Counted from the first letter of the stretch, positions 1 through 8,669 are shown. The stretch is 64,000 nt of DNA from Sinorhizobium americanum (GCF_001651855.1 NZ_LNQC01000049.1:124001-188000), one strand, 5' to 3'. Numbers and translations are program-made. The notes: a model not told the origin generated them from the letters alone.

Positions 1-1
1 G

Positions 2-187
2 CTCGGCCACCAGCGCAGCATCGTCGTGCTTCTCGATACGAACGAGATGATGACGTCGACCTATGGGCTCAAAGGAGCGTCGCTCGACGATTACCGCGCC
101 TTTGCCGGCGATGGCGTCTTCCGCCTGTCGGTCGGCCTGGAGTCCGTCGAGGACATCATCGACGACCTCGATCAGGCGCTCCGATGA
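2..187 (+). CDS. Cys/Met-metabolism PLP-dependent enzyme, C-terminal fragment
   Basis: The window opens inside a gene; the last 61 codons are visible and end with TGA. The ending (FRLSVGLESVEDIIDDLDQAL) has the form typical of the C-terminus of the cystathionine gamma-synthase / gamma-lyase / O-acylhomoserine sulfhydrylase superfamily, where an RLSVGLE element precedes a final helix. The catalytic lysine and PLP residues lie upstream of the window, so the exact reaction cannot be set. The next gene is a homocysteine methyltransferase on the same strand, which fits sulfur amino-acid metabolism. The family call is fairly secure; the specific enzyme is unknown. Confidence 0.75.
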   Translation, partial: LGHQRSIVVLLDTNEMMTSTYGLKGASLDDYRAFAGDGVFRLSVGLESVEDIIDDLDQALR

Positions 188-299
188 AGACCCGCAACAA
201 AATCCCGACCGAACACCCGAGCGCCCGGGACCGGCTGACGGCATTTGCGCCGTCGGCGGCCCTCCGGCGCTGAACCAGCAAAGTTGGAGTCGATCATCA

Positions 300-1208
300 A
301 TGAACCACATACGTATTCTCGACGGCGGCATGAGCCGGGAGCTGATCCGGCTCGGCGCCGAACTCAGGCAGCCGGAATGGTCCGCGCTGGCCTTGATGGA
401 AACGCCGGAGATCGTCGGGCGTGTCCATAGGGAATTCATCGACGCCGGCGCCGATGTGATCACCACCAACAGCTATGCGCTGGTGCCGTTCCACATCGGC
501 GAGGAGCGTTTCCGCTCCGAAGGACGCTCGCTGATCGAATTGGCCGGAAGACTCGCCCGGGAGGCCGCCGATGACATGACCGATCGTAAGATCCTAGTCG
601 CTGGCTCATTGCCGCCGATCTTCGGCTCCTACGAGCCCGAGCGCTTCGACCCCTCGCGCGTGCAGGACTATCTGAAGGTCCTCGTCGAGGGATTGGCGCC
701 CTATGTCGATGTCTGGCTCGGCGAAACGCTGAGCTTGATCGCCGAAGGCGATGCGGTGCGCGCCGCAGTTGCGGCGACCGGCAAGCCGTTCTGGATCTCG
801 TTCACCCTGGCCGATGATGCAGGAGCTCCGGAGGGCGACGAGCCGAGGCTCCGATCCGGGGAAACCGTGGCCGCGGCCGCCGCCTGGGCGGCCGGCTCTG
901 GTGCCGAGGCGCTCCTGTTCAACTGCAGCCATCCGGAAGTCATGGCGCGCGCCGTCACTGTCGCGGCTCACACGTTTAGGGAAAGGCAGGCGGTTATCGG
1001 CATTGGCGTCTATGCCAACGCCTTCGAGGCGGAAGAGACGGAGGGCGCTGCCAATGAGACGCTTCACCACACCCGCACCGACCTGACCGCCGACCGCTAT
1101 TCACGCTTTGCCTGTGATTGGGTCGAGGCCGGCGCCTCCATCGTCGGCGGCTGCTGCGGCATCGGCGCTCGCCACATTCACAACCTGGCACGCTGCTTGA
1201 GGGGCTAA
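300..1208 (+). CDS. Homocysteine S-methyltransferase
   Basis: A 302-aa cytosolic enzyme of the homocysteine/betaine S-methyltransferase family, which transfers a methyl group (for example from S-methylmethionine or a betaine) to homocysteine to give methionine. The N-terminal LDGGM and the zinc-ligand cysteines are all visible: C209 in NCSHPE and C285-C286 in GGCCG. Length is normal for the MmuM type. An open frame continues upstream to 63, but the start at 300 has a GGAG Shine-Dalgarno about 9 nt upstream and gives the family's normal N-terminus. It lies 112 bp after the PLP enzyme and may be cotranscribed with it. The methyl donor is not determinable. Confidence 0.9.
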   Translation: MNHIRILDGGMSRELIRLGAELRQPEWSALALMETPEIVGRVHREFIDAGADVITTNSYALVPFHIGEERFRSEGRSLIELAGRLAREAADDMTDRKILVAGSLPPIFGSYEPERFDPSRVQDYLKVLVEGLAPYVDVWLGETLSLIAEGDAVRAAVAATGKPFWISFTLADDAGAPEGDEPRLRSGETVAAAAAWAAGSGAEALLFNCSHPEVMARAVTVAAHTFRERQAVIGIGVYANAFEAEETEGAANETLHHTRTDLTADRYSRFACDWVEAGASIVGGCCGIGARHIHNLARCLRG

Positions 1209-1242
1209 GCGGCAAGGGCCGGGACGGCTACCCGCCCCCGGC

Positions 1243-2673
1243 TCACTGCGCCTCTTGGGATTTTGACCTCACCACAACAGCGTGGCTTGCCACTGCGACG
1301 GCGATCGCCATGACCACCAGAACCGTGGCGACGGCGAAAGTGACGCGCATGCCGGCGGCGGCGGCTGCCTCGGACTCACTCGCCGCGGCGAAGGAGAAGA
1401 CCGCACCCATCATCGATGCGCCGGTGATCAGCCCGAGATTGCGCGAGAGGTTCAAGAGCCCGGAGACGGTGCCCCGCTGCTCCGGCTTCGCGTTCTTCAT
1501 CACAGCGGTATTGTTGGCCGCCTGGAAGAGCGCATAGCCGCCGGTGAGGATGACGAGCGGCATGATATAGCCGGCGACTCCGAGCGCTTTTTGAACGAGC
1601 GAGAGTGCGAGACAACCGGCCACCATGGCGCCGAGGCCGGTGGCCGCCATGCACCACACGCCGAAGCGATCGACGAGCCGACCCGCCGGGACTCCGGTCA
1701 GCGCCGAGACGACCGGTCCGGCCGACATCACCAGGCCGACAAGTGCCGCATCAAGCCGCAGACCGAGCGACAGGTAAAACGGCCCCACAACCAAGGTCGC
1801 CATCATCACCGTCGCGACCAACATGCTCGTGGCAAGTCCCGAGCGCAACGACGACTGACGCAGCATCGCGAAATCGACCAAGGGTGACCCAGTCCGAGAC
1901 TCCACCAATAGGAAGAGATACATGCCGAAGACGGCCGCCAGCAGCAGAACCAGGTTGGTCGCACCGAAGCTGCCGCGCCCGATGGTCATGGCGAGCGCGT
2001 AGGCGCCCAGGGTGAAGACGAGGGCCAGCGTCCCGATGACGTCGAAGCCAGGTCGGCCGGCTCGAGTCGCCGGACGATCCACCGGCAGCGTGTGATAAGC
2101 GAGAAGCAAAGCCAGCAGACCGATCGGCACCATCACCAGGAAGATCGCTCGCCAGCCGGACCCGGCGATCAACGCGCCCCCAAGCGATGGGCCGAGCGCC
2201 GTCCCGATCGCCGAGAATGTGCCGAGCAGCCCCATGAGGCTGCCGGTCTTTTCCTTCGGGACGACCTCGCCGACGAGGGCCAGGGCAAGCGCCATCATGA
2301 CTGCAGCGCCCAACCCCTGCAGGGCTCTCGCCGCGACCAGCCACGAAAGATGCGGCGCAGCGCCGCACAGGCCCGATGCGATCGTGAAGAGCGCGATACC
2401 GGCGAGCAGCAGTTTGCGGCGGCCGACGATGTCGCCGAGCTTTCCGACGCTGATGATCAGCGTCGTGATGGCCAGGAGATAGGCGAGAACGACCCACTGC
2501 ACCTCTTGAAACGACGCGGAGAAGGCCTGGGTCAGGGTGGGCAAGCCGACATTGGCGATGCTCACTCCCAATGAGGCCAACAGTGTCGAAAGTGAAAGGC
2601 TGGCCAGTGTCCAACGAACCGAGACCGGCTGCTCCATGTGAGCGGCAACCGTCTCCTGCGGGTATGATGTCAT
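1243..2673 (-). CDS. MFS drug exporter, DHA2 (EmrB/QacA-like) family
   Basis: A 476-aa inner-membrane protein with about 14 hydrophobic segments. It has the loop 2-3 motif LGDIVGRRK and the RALQGLGAA motif of TM4, both typical of proton-driven multidrug exporters. An in-frame ATG 15 nt upstream (2688) exists, but AGAGGAG sits 5 nt before the ATG at 2673, so the start at 2673 (MTSYPQ) is preferred. It is divergent from a LysR regulator, the usual arrangement for a substrate-induced exporter. The substrate is unknown. Confidence 0.88.
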   Translation of the reverse strand: MTSYPQETVAAHMEQPVSVRWTLASLSLSTLLASLGVSIANVGLPTLTQAFSASFQEVQWVVLAYLLAITTLIISVGKLGDIVGRRKLLLAGIALFTIASGLCGAAPHLSWLVAARALQGLGAAVMMALALALVGEVVPKEKTGSLMGLLGTFSAIGTALGPSLGGALIAGSGWRAIFLVMVPIGLLALLLAYHTLPVDRPATRAGRPGFDVIGTLALVFTLGAYALAMTIGRGSFGATNLVLLLAAVFGMYLFLLVESRTGSPLVDFAMLRQSSLRSGLATSMLVATVMMATLVVGPFYLSLGLRLDAALVGLVMSAGPVVSALTGVPAGRLVDRFGVWCMAATGLGAMVAGCLALSLVQKALGVAGYIMPLVILTGGYALFQAANNTAVMKNAKPEQRGTVSGLLNLSRNLGLITGASMMGAVFSFAAASESEAAAAAGMRVTFAVATVLVVMAIAVAVASHAVVVRSKSQEAQ

Positions 2674-2796
2674 CGTCGCTCCTCTCATAGGCGTCGCTCA
2701 AGAGGTAGACCGTTGCCGGACATGGCGGAAGACGCATCATATGCACTCCATTCGTGCGCCTGACGCTAGAGTTGAATTCATGCTATCGTCGCCCGT
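2674..2796. promoter_or_regulatory. Divergent promoter region between MFS exporter and LysR regulator
   Basis: 123 bp separate the two divergent start codons. LysR proteins generally bind such intervals at T-N11-A sites to repress themselves and activate the partner gene. I see no single convincing palindrome, so no operator is placed. Confidence 0.45.
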
Positions 2797-3732
2797 ATGT
2801 CGCACCCGGACCTCAACCTTCTCGTCACTCTCGATGTGCTGCTTGCCGAAGGAAGCGTCGCCGGCGCGGCTCGAAGGCTGCGGCTGAGCCCCTCCGCCAT
2901 GAGCCGGCAACTGGCGCGATTGCGTGATACGACCGGCGATCCGCTGTTGGTGCGGGCGGGGCGCGGCCTCGTCCTCACACCCCGCGCGCTCGAACTGCGT
3001 GAGCGGGTCGGGCATCTGGTCGAGGAGGCGGAGGCAGCGCTGAGGCCTGCCGACCGGCTGGATCTCAGCCGGCTCGCGCGGACCTTCACGCTCCGCACGA
3101 GCGACGGCTTCGTCGAGAATTTCGGGCCGGCCCTGATCGCCAAGGCAGTCGCCGAGGCGCCGGGCGTGCGGCTGCGCTTCGTCCCGAAGCTCGACAAGGA
3201 CAGCACGCCGCTACGCGATGGCAGCGTCGATCTGGAGACCGGCGTCGTAGGCGGGAGCCAGGGACCGGAGGTTCGCACGCAGGCTTTGTTCAGGGACCGC
3301 TTCGTCGGCGTGGTGCGTGTTGGGCACGCGCTCTGCCGGGCCGAGATCACGCCCGCCCGCTATGCCGCCGGGCAGCACGTCCTCGTCGCCCGCCACCGTA
3401 GAGATAGCGGGCCGATCGACGACGCGCTGGAGGCGCTCGGTCTCGAACGGGAGATCACCGCAACCGTCGGCGGTTTTTCGCCCGCGTTGGCTCTGGCGCG
3501 AAACTCGGACATGATCGCCACCGTTCCCGAGCGCCACACCGGCAATCTTCGCGATGGCCTGTTCAGCTTTTCCATCCCGATCCGCATTCCGGAAATGACG
3601 GTGTCGATGCTCTGGCATCCTCGGCTCGATGCCGACCCGGCGCATCGTTGGCTGCGGGAGTGCGTCCGGGCAATCTGCGTGAAGTCGCCGACGGACTCGC
3701 GGTCGGAAAAGAAGGCAGGTACCGCCCGCTGA
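2797..3732 (+). CDS. LysR-family transcriptional regulator
   Basis: 311 aa. The N-terminal winged HTH (about residues 5-62: LDVLLAEGSVAGAARRL, SPSAMSRQLARLR, PLLVRAGRGLVLT) is followed by a periplasmic-binding-like effector domain. The neighbouring, divergent MFS exporter is the likely target. The protein has an extra polar tail after about residue 295 (SRSEKKAGTAR). The inducer is unknown. Confidence 0.9.
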   Translation: MSHPDLNLLVTLDVLLAEGSVAGAARRLRLSPSAMSRQLARLRDTTGDPLLVRAGRGLVLTPRALELRERVGHLVEEAEAALRPADRLDLSRLARTFTLRTSDGFVENFGPALIAKAVAEAPGVRLRFVPKLDKDSTPLRDGSVDLETGVVGGSQGPEVRTQALFRDRFVGVVRVGHALCRAEITPARYAAGQHVLVARHRRDSGPIDDALEALGLEREITATVGGFSPALALARNSDMIATVPERHTGNLRDGLFSFSIPIRIPEMTVSMLWHPRLDADPAHRWLRECVRAICVKSPTDSRSEKKAGTAR

Positions 3733-3750
3733 TCGAATGTGCTCCGATCG

Positions 3751-4539
3751 CTACCGGTGCCACGAACACTGCGGCGGCAGAGAAGCGGGGCGATATCTTC
3801 GCTTGAATGCTCTTGCGCTGCGCGAATAGACGGGCGGCAGAGTTGGCTCCGAAAGGAGAAACCCCTGCACATGTGTCGCTCCGGCGCACCTGGCGGTCTC
3901 AAGCTGATCGTATGTTTCGATGCCTTCGACAACCACAATCGATGCCGCAAAGGAGGCCAGAGCGACCAGGTCACGCAGGATCGGCGCTGCATTGCCCAGG
4001 CGGTGCTGCGCGAAACATGCGTCGATTTTCACGAGATCGACCGGGATCGTCGACAGCGCATTGCCGGTCCCGAACCGGTCCATCGCAACTCTATAGCCGA
4101 TCGCGCGAGCGCTGCCGAGCAAGTCCGCGGCGAATGGCGTTTTCAGAGGCTGCGCGACCTCGAGAACCATGCGGGTCGCCAAGGTGCTGTGCCGCGAGAG
4201 GAGGTCGTGCAACACCATGCAGCTTCGCTCGTTTGCCATGATCTCGTCCGAGAGGTCGCAGCCGAGCACGTCCGACGGATGGCAAGCGAGCCATTCAAAT
4301 GCCAGGTCGAGGAGATCGAGACCGAAAGCCAGAGCGACCTGCGACGCTCCGGGGAAAGTGGCGAACTCTCCGCGGGTTCTCACCGTACCGTCCGGCTCCA
4401 CGAATCTCGCGAGGCACTTCGAATAGAGGACCTCGCCCGGATCAGCGACGGCGTTTATCTGTTGCAGGGAGAATCCGATCCGTCCGTGCTGCATCGCCCG
4501 CACGGCACCGCAGGTCGCGTCGCGTGTCTGCAAATTCAT
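3751..4539 (-). CDS. Degenerate EAL-domain protein, probably catalytically inactive
   Basis: 262 aa; the whole protein aligns by eye to a c-di-GMP phosphodiesterase (EAL) fold. Retained landmarks are the VLE strand, DRFGTG, DLVKID, VEGIET and QGFLLSEP. Catalytic positions are lost: the EAL signature is replaced by SKC in LYSKCLARF, the metal-binding Asn of NLS is Asp (CDLS), TE after the VLE strand is AQ, and the DD pair of DDFGTG is DR. Known proteins with these losses act as c-di-GMP or protein-binding regulators rather than hydrolases. It has no signal peptide or GGDEF partner. It lies downstream of the secreted repeat protein on the same strand (67-bp gap). Confidence 0.8.
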   Translation of the reverse strand: MNLQTRDATCGAVRAMQHGRIGFSLQQINAVADPGEVLYSKCLARFVEPDGTVRTRGEFATFPGASQVALAFGLDLLDLAFEWLACHPSDVLGCDLSDEIMANERSCMVLHDLLSRHSTLATRMVLEVAQPLKTPFAADLLGSARAIGYRVAMDRFGTGNALSTIPVDLVKIDACFAQHRLGNAAPILRDLVALASFAASIVVVEGIETYDQLETARCAGATHVQGFLLSEPTLPPVYSRSARAFKRRYRPASLPPQCSWHR

Positions 4540-4606
4540 GGATCAAGCCGCCCCATACGGATTGCGGACGGATGCCGGCTGCTGCCGGCACCGTCCGAAC
4601 TCAGGT

Positions 4607-5695
4607 TTACTCCGCAACACCCAGGTCGTCAGTGGTTTCCGGCAGCGTCTCGCGTATTTCGTCGATCTTGCCGAACTCCGGTCCAACGCCGAGTATCTCT
4701 TTGGCCTCGGCGAGATCGTCGTCGGTCACGACGCCATCCTTGCTAAAGCTCTCAAGTGCCTCGCGAAGCGCTTCGTCGCTCAAGGCAGGATCGGTCGCTA
4801 TCACGTCGGAGCCGTTCTCGGCCTCGAACTCCGCATAGGCGATCGCATAGTCGGAAATCGCGGCCATCCGCGGGTCGTTGGAGTTGAGATAGGCGTGATA
4901 GTTCCGGTTCAGCGAACTGAATCCCGAACGGCGCCCGGCGCTCTCAAGTTCCTCGTCCGGATCCAACGGATCCGTCTCCAAGAGGTCGGAAGAGGCGTCC
5001 GAAGTGTCCAATGTATCTGACGTGTCAGGCAGCGTTTCGCGTATCTGGTCGATCTTGCCGACTGCTGGGCCGACGCCGAGTATCTCCTTGACCTCGAGAA
5101 GCTCGTCGTCTGTCACGACGCCGTCCTTATCGAAGCTTTCGAGTGCCTCGGCGAGCGATTCGTCGCTCAGGGCAGGATCGGTGGGGATGACGTCGATGCC
5201 GTTCTCGGATTCGAACTCGGCATAGGCGATCGCATAGGCCGAGATCGCCGCCATGCGTGGATCGTTGGAGTTGAGATAGGCGTGATAGTTCCGCTTCAGA
5301 GAACTGAACCCGGAGCCAAGCTTCACTTTTTCTGGTTCGACCGTTTTCGGCTTGCCCGCCGCGACGTTTCCGGATTTCACCGGCTTGGCCGCCTTGATCG
5401 TCTTCTTCGACTTGGTCCCGCGCGAAAAGAGCGACTTCAGGGTCTTATCGCTGTTGCTCTTGCCGGATCGCGCCTTGTCCTGCTTGCCACTGCCGGAATG
5501 CGACTTGCTCTGGCCTCCGCCATTGCCGCCACCGTTTCCGCCACCGTTTCCGCCGCCATTGCCACCGCCGTTACCGCCTCCATTGCCACCCTTGGCAAAA
5601 GCGATCCCCGAGGCGCCGAAGGTCACGGTTGCAAGAGGAGCGACCGCGATCGCCAGGGCAAGGACGCTCCTTCCGATTGTCTTGGAAATAGCCAT
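4607..5695 (-). CDS. Secreted Gly/Asn-repeat protein with two tandem ~98-aa modules
   Basis: 362 aa. A signal peptide (residues 1-34, ending AFAKG) is followed by six copies of a GGGN unit (about 36-61), a basic Ser/Lys linker (62-127) and two near-identical modules at 128-225 and 257-354. Each module opens with SGFSSL(K/N)RNYHAYLNSND and contains an EF-hand/dockerin-like acidic loop, FDKDGVVTDDEL in copy 1; copy 2 has Ser in place of the first Asp. The open frame extends to a TTG at 5752, but AAGGAGG lies 6 nt before the ATG at 5695, which begins the signal peptide. I do not recognise the family; a surface, matrix or calcium-binding role is inference. It is divergent from the sensor kinase across an operator-like palindrome. 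Confidence 0.82.
   Translation of the reverse strand: MAISKTIGRSVLALAIAVAPLATVTFGASGIAFAKGGNGGGNGGGNGGGNGGGNGGGNGGGQSKSHSGSGKQDKARSGKSNSDKTLKSLFSRGTKSKKTIKAAKPVKSGNVAAGKPKTVEPEKVKLGSGFSSLKRNYHAYLNSNDPRMAAISAYAIAYAEFESENGIDVIPTDPALSDESLAEALESFDKDGVVTDDELLEVKEILGVGPAVGKIDQIRETLPDTSDTLDTSDASSDLLETDPLDPDEELESAGRRSGFSSLNRNYHAYLNSNDPRMAAISDYAIAYAEFEAENGSDVIATDPALSDEALREALESFSKDGVVTDDDLAEAKEILGVGPEFGKIDEIRETLPETTDDLGVAE
4634..4927 (-). repeat. Tandem module copy 2 (98 codons)
   Basis: This stretch encodes residues 257-354 of the secreted repeat protein and closely matches the copy at 5021-5314 in protein and DNA, for example both encode YHAYLNSNDPRMAAIS. The high similarity suggests a fairly recent in-frame duplication. 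Copy 2 has lost the first Asp of the acidic loop. Confidence 0.85.
5021..5314 (-). repeat. Tandem module copy 1 (98 codons)
   Basis: This stretch encodes residues 128-225 of the secreted repeat protein. It is separated from copy 2 by an acidic Asp/Ser/Thr-rich linker (226-256). Confidence 0.85.
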
Positions 5696-5812
5696 AGCCG
5701 GCCTCCTTGGTTTCACTTGCCTCATGGTTGGAGGCGTCAGATTTCTTACCAAGGCGACGGTAGCTTGAGCGAGGTCGCGCCACCATGGCTGTCGGACTAT
5801 TGCGCTGACTTC

Positions 5813-5828
5813 TCGGACCTAGGTCTGA
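5813..5828. promoter_or_regulatory. Operator-like near-palindrome TCGGACCTAGGTCTGA (site A)
   Basis: The core GACCTAGGTC is a perfect 10-bp palindrome, in the divergent region between the secreted repeat protein (start 5695) and the sensor kinase (start 5926). The half TCGGACCT recurs in inverted orientation at 5845-5852. With flanks, CTCGGACCT (5812-5820) and AGGTCCGAG (5845-5853) form a perfect 9-bp inverted repeat. The same 16-mer consensus occurs at 8670 and 9315. The neighbouring LuxR-type response regulator is the obvious candidate ligand (inference). Confidence 0.65.
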
Positions 5829-5925
5829 CAGAACGGGCCACAAAAGGTCCGAGCCACCAGCGCAAACGTGGCGTGCCATTGACCCGCCTATAGGAGACGG
5901 TAGTTATATCGGCATCAATCGAACG

Positions 5926-7368
5926 ATGTGCCGCCAACGAATCGAGCGGACAAGCCCGAGATTTGTCGTGCGCGCCAATGACCTGATCACAAGATGGAAC
6001 GCCCAGCCCTTGGCGAAGCAGTTCCTGATGGCCGGCGGCATCGTCGCCGCCACGGCAATGATCGTGGTCGGCGCCTTCGTCACGAGCCTTATCGAGGACG
6101 CCGTCACCCGAAACTCGGCGGCGACGACAGCGCTCTATGTCGACAGCGTGATTGCGCCTCTTTTGCCGGACATGCAAACGACCGAAGTTCTCGACGATAC
6201 CGTTTCGCGGGCGCTCGACGAGACACTTGGTCAGGGCGCGCTCGGCGGCCGTTTGCTGGCGTTTCGACTTTGGCGCGCGGACGGCACCATCCTCTATGCG
6301 AATGAAGAGAGCATGGTCGGAAAACGGTTCGAGCTAAGTCCGGAACTGAAGGCGGCATTCGACGGCGAGGTCGTGGCTCAGTTCACGCCGGTCGACGATC
6401 TCGACGGCGAGACCGAGCGCGCAGCAAACAAGCCGCTTCTCGAAATCTACAATCCCGTGCTTCAGCCATGGTCGGGACAGGTCGTCGCGGTTTCAGAGTT
6501 TCATGAGATAGCCAATGATTTCGAGCTCAGCCTGGGCCGGGCCAGAATCCAGACGTGGCTGGCCGTTGCCGGCTTTACGCTTGCATTCTTCATCATGCTT
6601 TCGGCAATCGTCATGCGCGGCAGCAGGACGATCGACAAGCAGCGCCTCGCGCTCAAGCAGCGCGTCGAAGAACTTTCCGCGCTGCTTGAGCAGAATGAGA
6701 TGCTGCGCGGGCGCTTGCAGCAGGCGTCGCAGCGGGCCACCGCTCTCAACGAACAGATGCTGCGTCGGATCGGTGCGGACCTGCATGATGGCCCCGCACA
6801 GCTGCTGGCCTATGCGTCGCTGAGGGTAGATAGCGAGGCGTTGATGAACACGTCGACCCCGACAGACAAGCGCGAACGCGAGGTCGCCGCGATCAAGGCA
6901 AGTCTCGACGAGGCGATGCGTGAGATCCGAACCATATGCAACGGGCTGGTCCTGCCGCAGATCGAAACCGCGAGCCTGCGAGAGATACTCGAGCGCTGTG
7001 TCCACGCCCACCGGCAGCGAACCGGCTCGGCTGTGGATTTGTCGCTGTCCCGTCCGCCGGATCACCTTTCCCCCTCGGCAAAGATATGCATATACCGTTT
7101 TGTGCAGGAGGCGTTGAACAATGCCTACCGACACGGCGGAGGCGTTGGGCAGCGTGTCGTGCAGAGCATGGACGGCAACAGGGTGCGGATCGAGGTAGCC
7201 GATGGCGGGCCTGGTTTCGATCCGGACAAGATAAGGCCGACGAGCCTCGGGCTTGCCGGTCTGAGGGAGCGGATAGAAAGTCTCGGCGGAACATTTGAAC
7301 TGAACGGCGCCGCTCCGGGCACGGTTGTCCGGATGTCGCTCGGCATCGAGGAGGTGGGGCAGCTATGA
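5926..7368 (+). CDS. Sensor histidine kinase, NarX/DegS (HisKA_3) type
   Basis: 480-aa inner-membrane kinase. TM1 spans about residues 35-57, a roughly 150-residue periplasmic sensor follows, TM2 spans about 213-235, then a coiled-coil stretch. The H-box RIGADLHDGPAQLL carries phospho-acceptor H287, and the HATPase domain has the N-box QEALNNAYRHGG (N398/N399), VADGGPGFD and GLAGLRERIESLGG. The stop overlaps the regulator's start (ATGA), so the two are translationally coupled. There is no strong Shine-Dalgarno at 5926; a downstream GTG start is possible. The signal is unknown. Confidence 0.92.
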   Translation: MCRQRIERTSPRFVVRANDLITRWNAQPLAKQFLMAGGIVAATAMIVVGAFVTSLIEDAVTRNSAATTALYVDSVIAPLLPDMQTTEVLDDTVSRALDETLGQGALGGRLLAFRLWRADGTILYANEESMVGKRFELSPELKAAFDGEVVAQFTPVDDLDGETERAANKPLLEIYNPVLQPWSGQVVAVSEFHEIANDFELSLGRARIQTWLAVAGFTLAFFIMLSAIVMRGSRTIDKQRLALKQRVEELSALLEQNEMLRGRLQQASQRATALNEQMLRRIGADLHDGPAQLLAYASLRVDSEALMNTSTPTDKREREVAAIKASLDEAMREIRTICNGLVLPQIETASLREILERCVHAHRQRTGSAVDLSLSRPPDHLSPSAKICIYRFVQEALNNAYRHGGGVGQRVVQSMDGNRVRIEVADGGPGFDPDKIRPTSLGLAGLRERIESLGGTFELNGAAPGTVVRMSLGIEEVGQL

Positions 7369-8018
7369 CGACTGCGATTCGCGTTGCGGTAATCGACGAT
7401 CACCCTCTGTTCAGGGAGGGGGTGACGAGGAGTCTATCGGAGCTCGAAGACTTCGAAATCGTAGCCGAAGGCGGCTCGCGCGACGATGCGCTGAGAATCA
7501 CCGAGAACCTGGCGCCCGACGTGATGCTGCTCGATATTTCGATGCCCGGGAGCGGGCTCGAGGCGGTCCCGCTTATTCTTCAGATCGCTCCGGCGCAGAA
7601 GATCGTCATGCTCACCGTTTCGGAGGCAGGCGACGACGTCAAGACCGCCCTGCAGGGCGGCGCCAAGGGCTATGTCCTCAAGGGGATCGGATCGAGAGCG
7701 TTGGCGGATGTCATCCGCGCCGTCGCCTCCGGCGAAAGCTACGTGGCTCCGACACTCTCGGCCAAGCTCCTGTCCAACAGCGCGCCCGCCCCGGCAAGCA
7801 AGTTCGACCTGATCCATGACCTGACCACTCGGGAGCGGGAGGTTCTCAATCTCGTAGCATCGGGAATGAGCAACAAGCAGGTCGCTCGCAAGCTCAATCT
7901 GCACGAGAAGACGATCAAGCACCACATGACGCAGATCATGGCAAAGCTCGACGTCGCCAACCGGACCGAGGCGGCGATGGTGCTGCGCGACGCCCTCGAC
8001 CGCCCGCTCAGTCAATAA
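7365..8018 (+). CDS. NarL/FixJ-family response regulator (REC-LuxR HTH)
   Basis: 217 aa. The receiver domain has the acidic pair D11-D12, phospho-acceptor D57 (VMLLDISMPG), a Thr in MLTVSE and Lys in GYVLKG. The C-terminal LuxR HTH (about 150-210) contains TTREREVLNLVASGMSNKQ and LHEKTIKHHM. It is partner of the kinase encoded just upstream. Dimeric LuxR-type regulators bind inverted repeats, matching the repeated GACCWAGGTC palindromes on both sides of this operon. Its 3' end overlaps by 11 bp the convergent gene that ends at 8008. Confidence 0.93.
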   Translation: MTTAIRVAVIDDHPLFREGVTRSLSELEDFEIVAEGGSRDDALRITENLAPDVMLLDISMPGSGLEAVPLILQIAPAQKIVMLTVSEAGDDVKTALQGGAKGYVLKGIGSRALADVIRAVASGESYVAPTLSAKLLSNSAPAPASKFDLIHDLTTREREVLNLVASGMSNKQVARKLNLHEKTIKHHMTQIMAKLDVANRTEAAMVLRDALDRPLSQ

Positions 8019-8466
8019 GGGATAGCAGCCGCTTCTGGTCAGCCGACGTCGCGCGCCGGTTCACAATGGTGCGCCCGCGGCCGTCTTTCATGATGTAGCG
8101 GCCGTTTTTGATTTCTTCGCTTATTCCTTCGACATGGCGAATTTTCAAGATCGAGCCGAAGGTTCCGACCGCCGCACCTTTTGCCCTCGCTCCGCTGGAA
8201 CTGCTGCTCGAACTGCTGCTGTTCGAACCGCCCTTTCCATTGCCGTTACCGCCGCCATTGCCGCCGCCATTGCCATTGCCGCCGCCACTACCGCCGCCAT
8301 TGCCACCATTCTTGGCGAGGGCGGATTGAAGCGAGAGTTCGAGCGCGGAGTCGGACAGGGTTGCCTTGTAAGGCAGGCCTGCGAAGACGAAGCCGATCGT
8401 CACGGTGCACAGGACCGCCACGAACTTTCGTCCGCTGGTCTTGGCATTGCTGCTAAGAAAAATCAT
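8008..8466 (-). CDS. Secreted Gly/Asn- and Ser-rich repeat protein
   Basis: 152 aa. An N-terminal hydrophobic segment (KFVAVLCTVTIGFVFAGL) serves as a signal peptide or anchor. It is followed by a GGN/GGS/GNGKGG repeat of about 30 residues, a run of nine Ser, and a basic roughly 55-residue C-terminal domain (ILKIRHVEGISEEIKNGRY). Start 8466 is chosen because it places the hydrophobic segment near the N-terminus; the frame continues to 8592, and the Shine-Dalgarno is weak. It resembles the protein at 4607-5695 only in its signal peptide plus GGN tract. Both flank the two-component genes and have the TCGGACC palindrome upstream. Function unknown. Confidence 0.75.
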   Translation of the reverse strand: MIFLSSNAKTSGRKFVAVLCTVTIGFVFAGLPYKATLSDSALELSLQSALAKNGGNGGGSGGGNGNGGGNGGGNGNGKGGSNSSSSSSSSSGARAKGAAVGTFGSILKIRHVEGISEEIKNGRYIMKDGRGRTIVNRRATSADQKRLLSLID

Positions 8467-8669
8467 TGGCGCACCATTCGCCTGGCAGTGGCTATCAGCA
8501 TGACGAGCAAAGGCCGGCTTATTGGAGTCGAGCCGATCCGGCGATCTTCGTGCTCGCCTTTCTCGCAATACCTTGCCCACGGCGCAAATCAATCGTCAAC
8601 CCGCGGCTTGCCTTATCGAGTGTTCTTGGACCTTTCTCACGTCGCGTCTGGACATTCGCCCATCCCACT

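Noticed and set aside
3739-4746. 335-codon plus-strand open frame
   Set aside because: It is antisense to the EAL-type gene, which has recognisable motifs.
5516-5590. Short tandem DNA repeats resembling a CRISPR or microsatellite
   Set aside because: They are an in-frame 12-bp repeat coding for GGGN units in a secreted protein; there are no spacers. The same applies at about 8235-8310.
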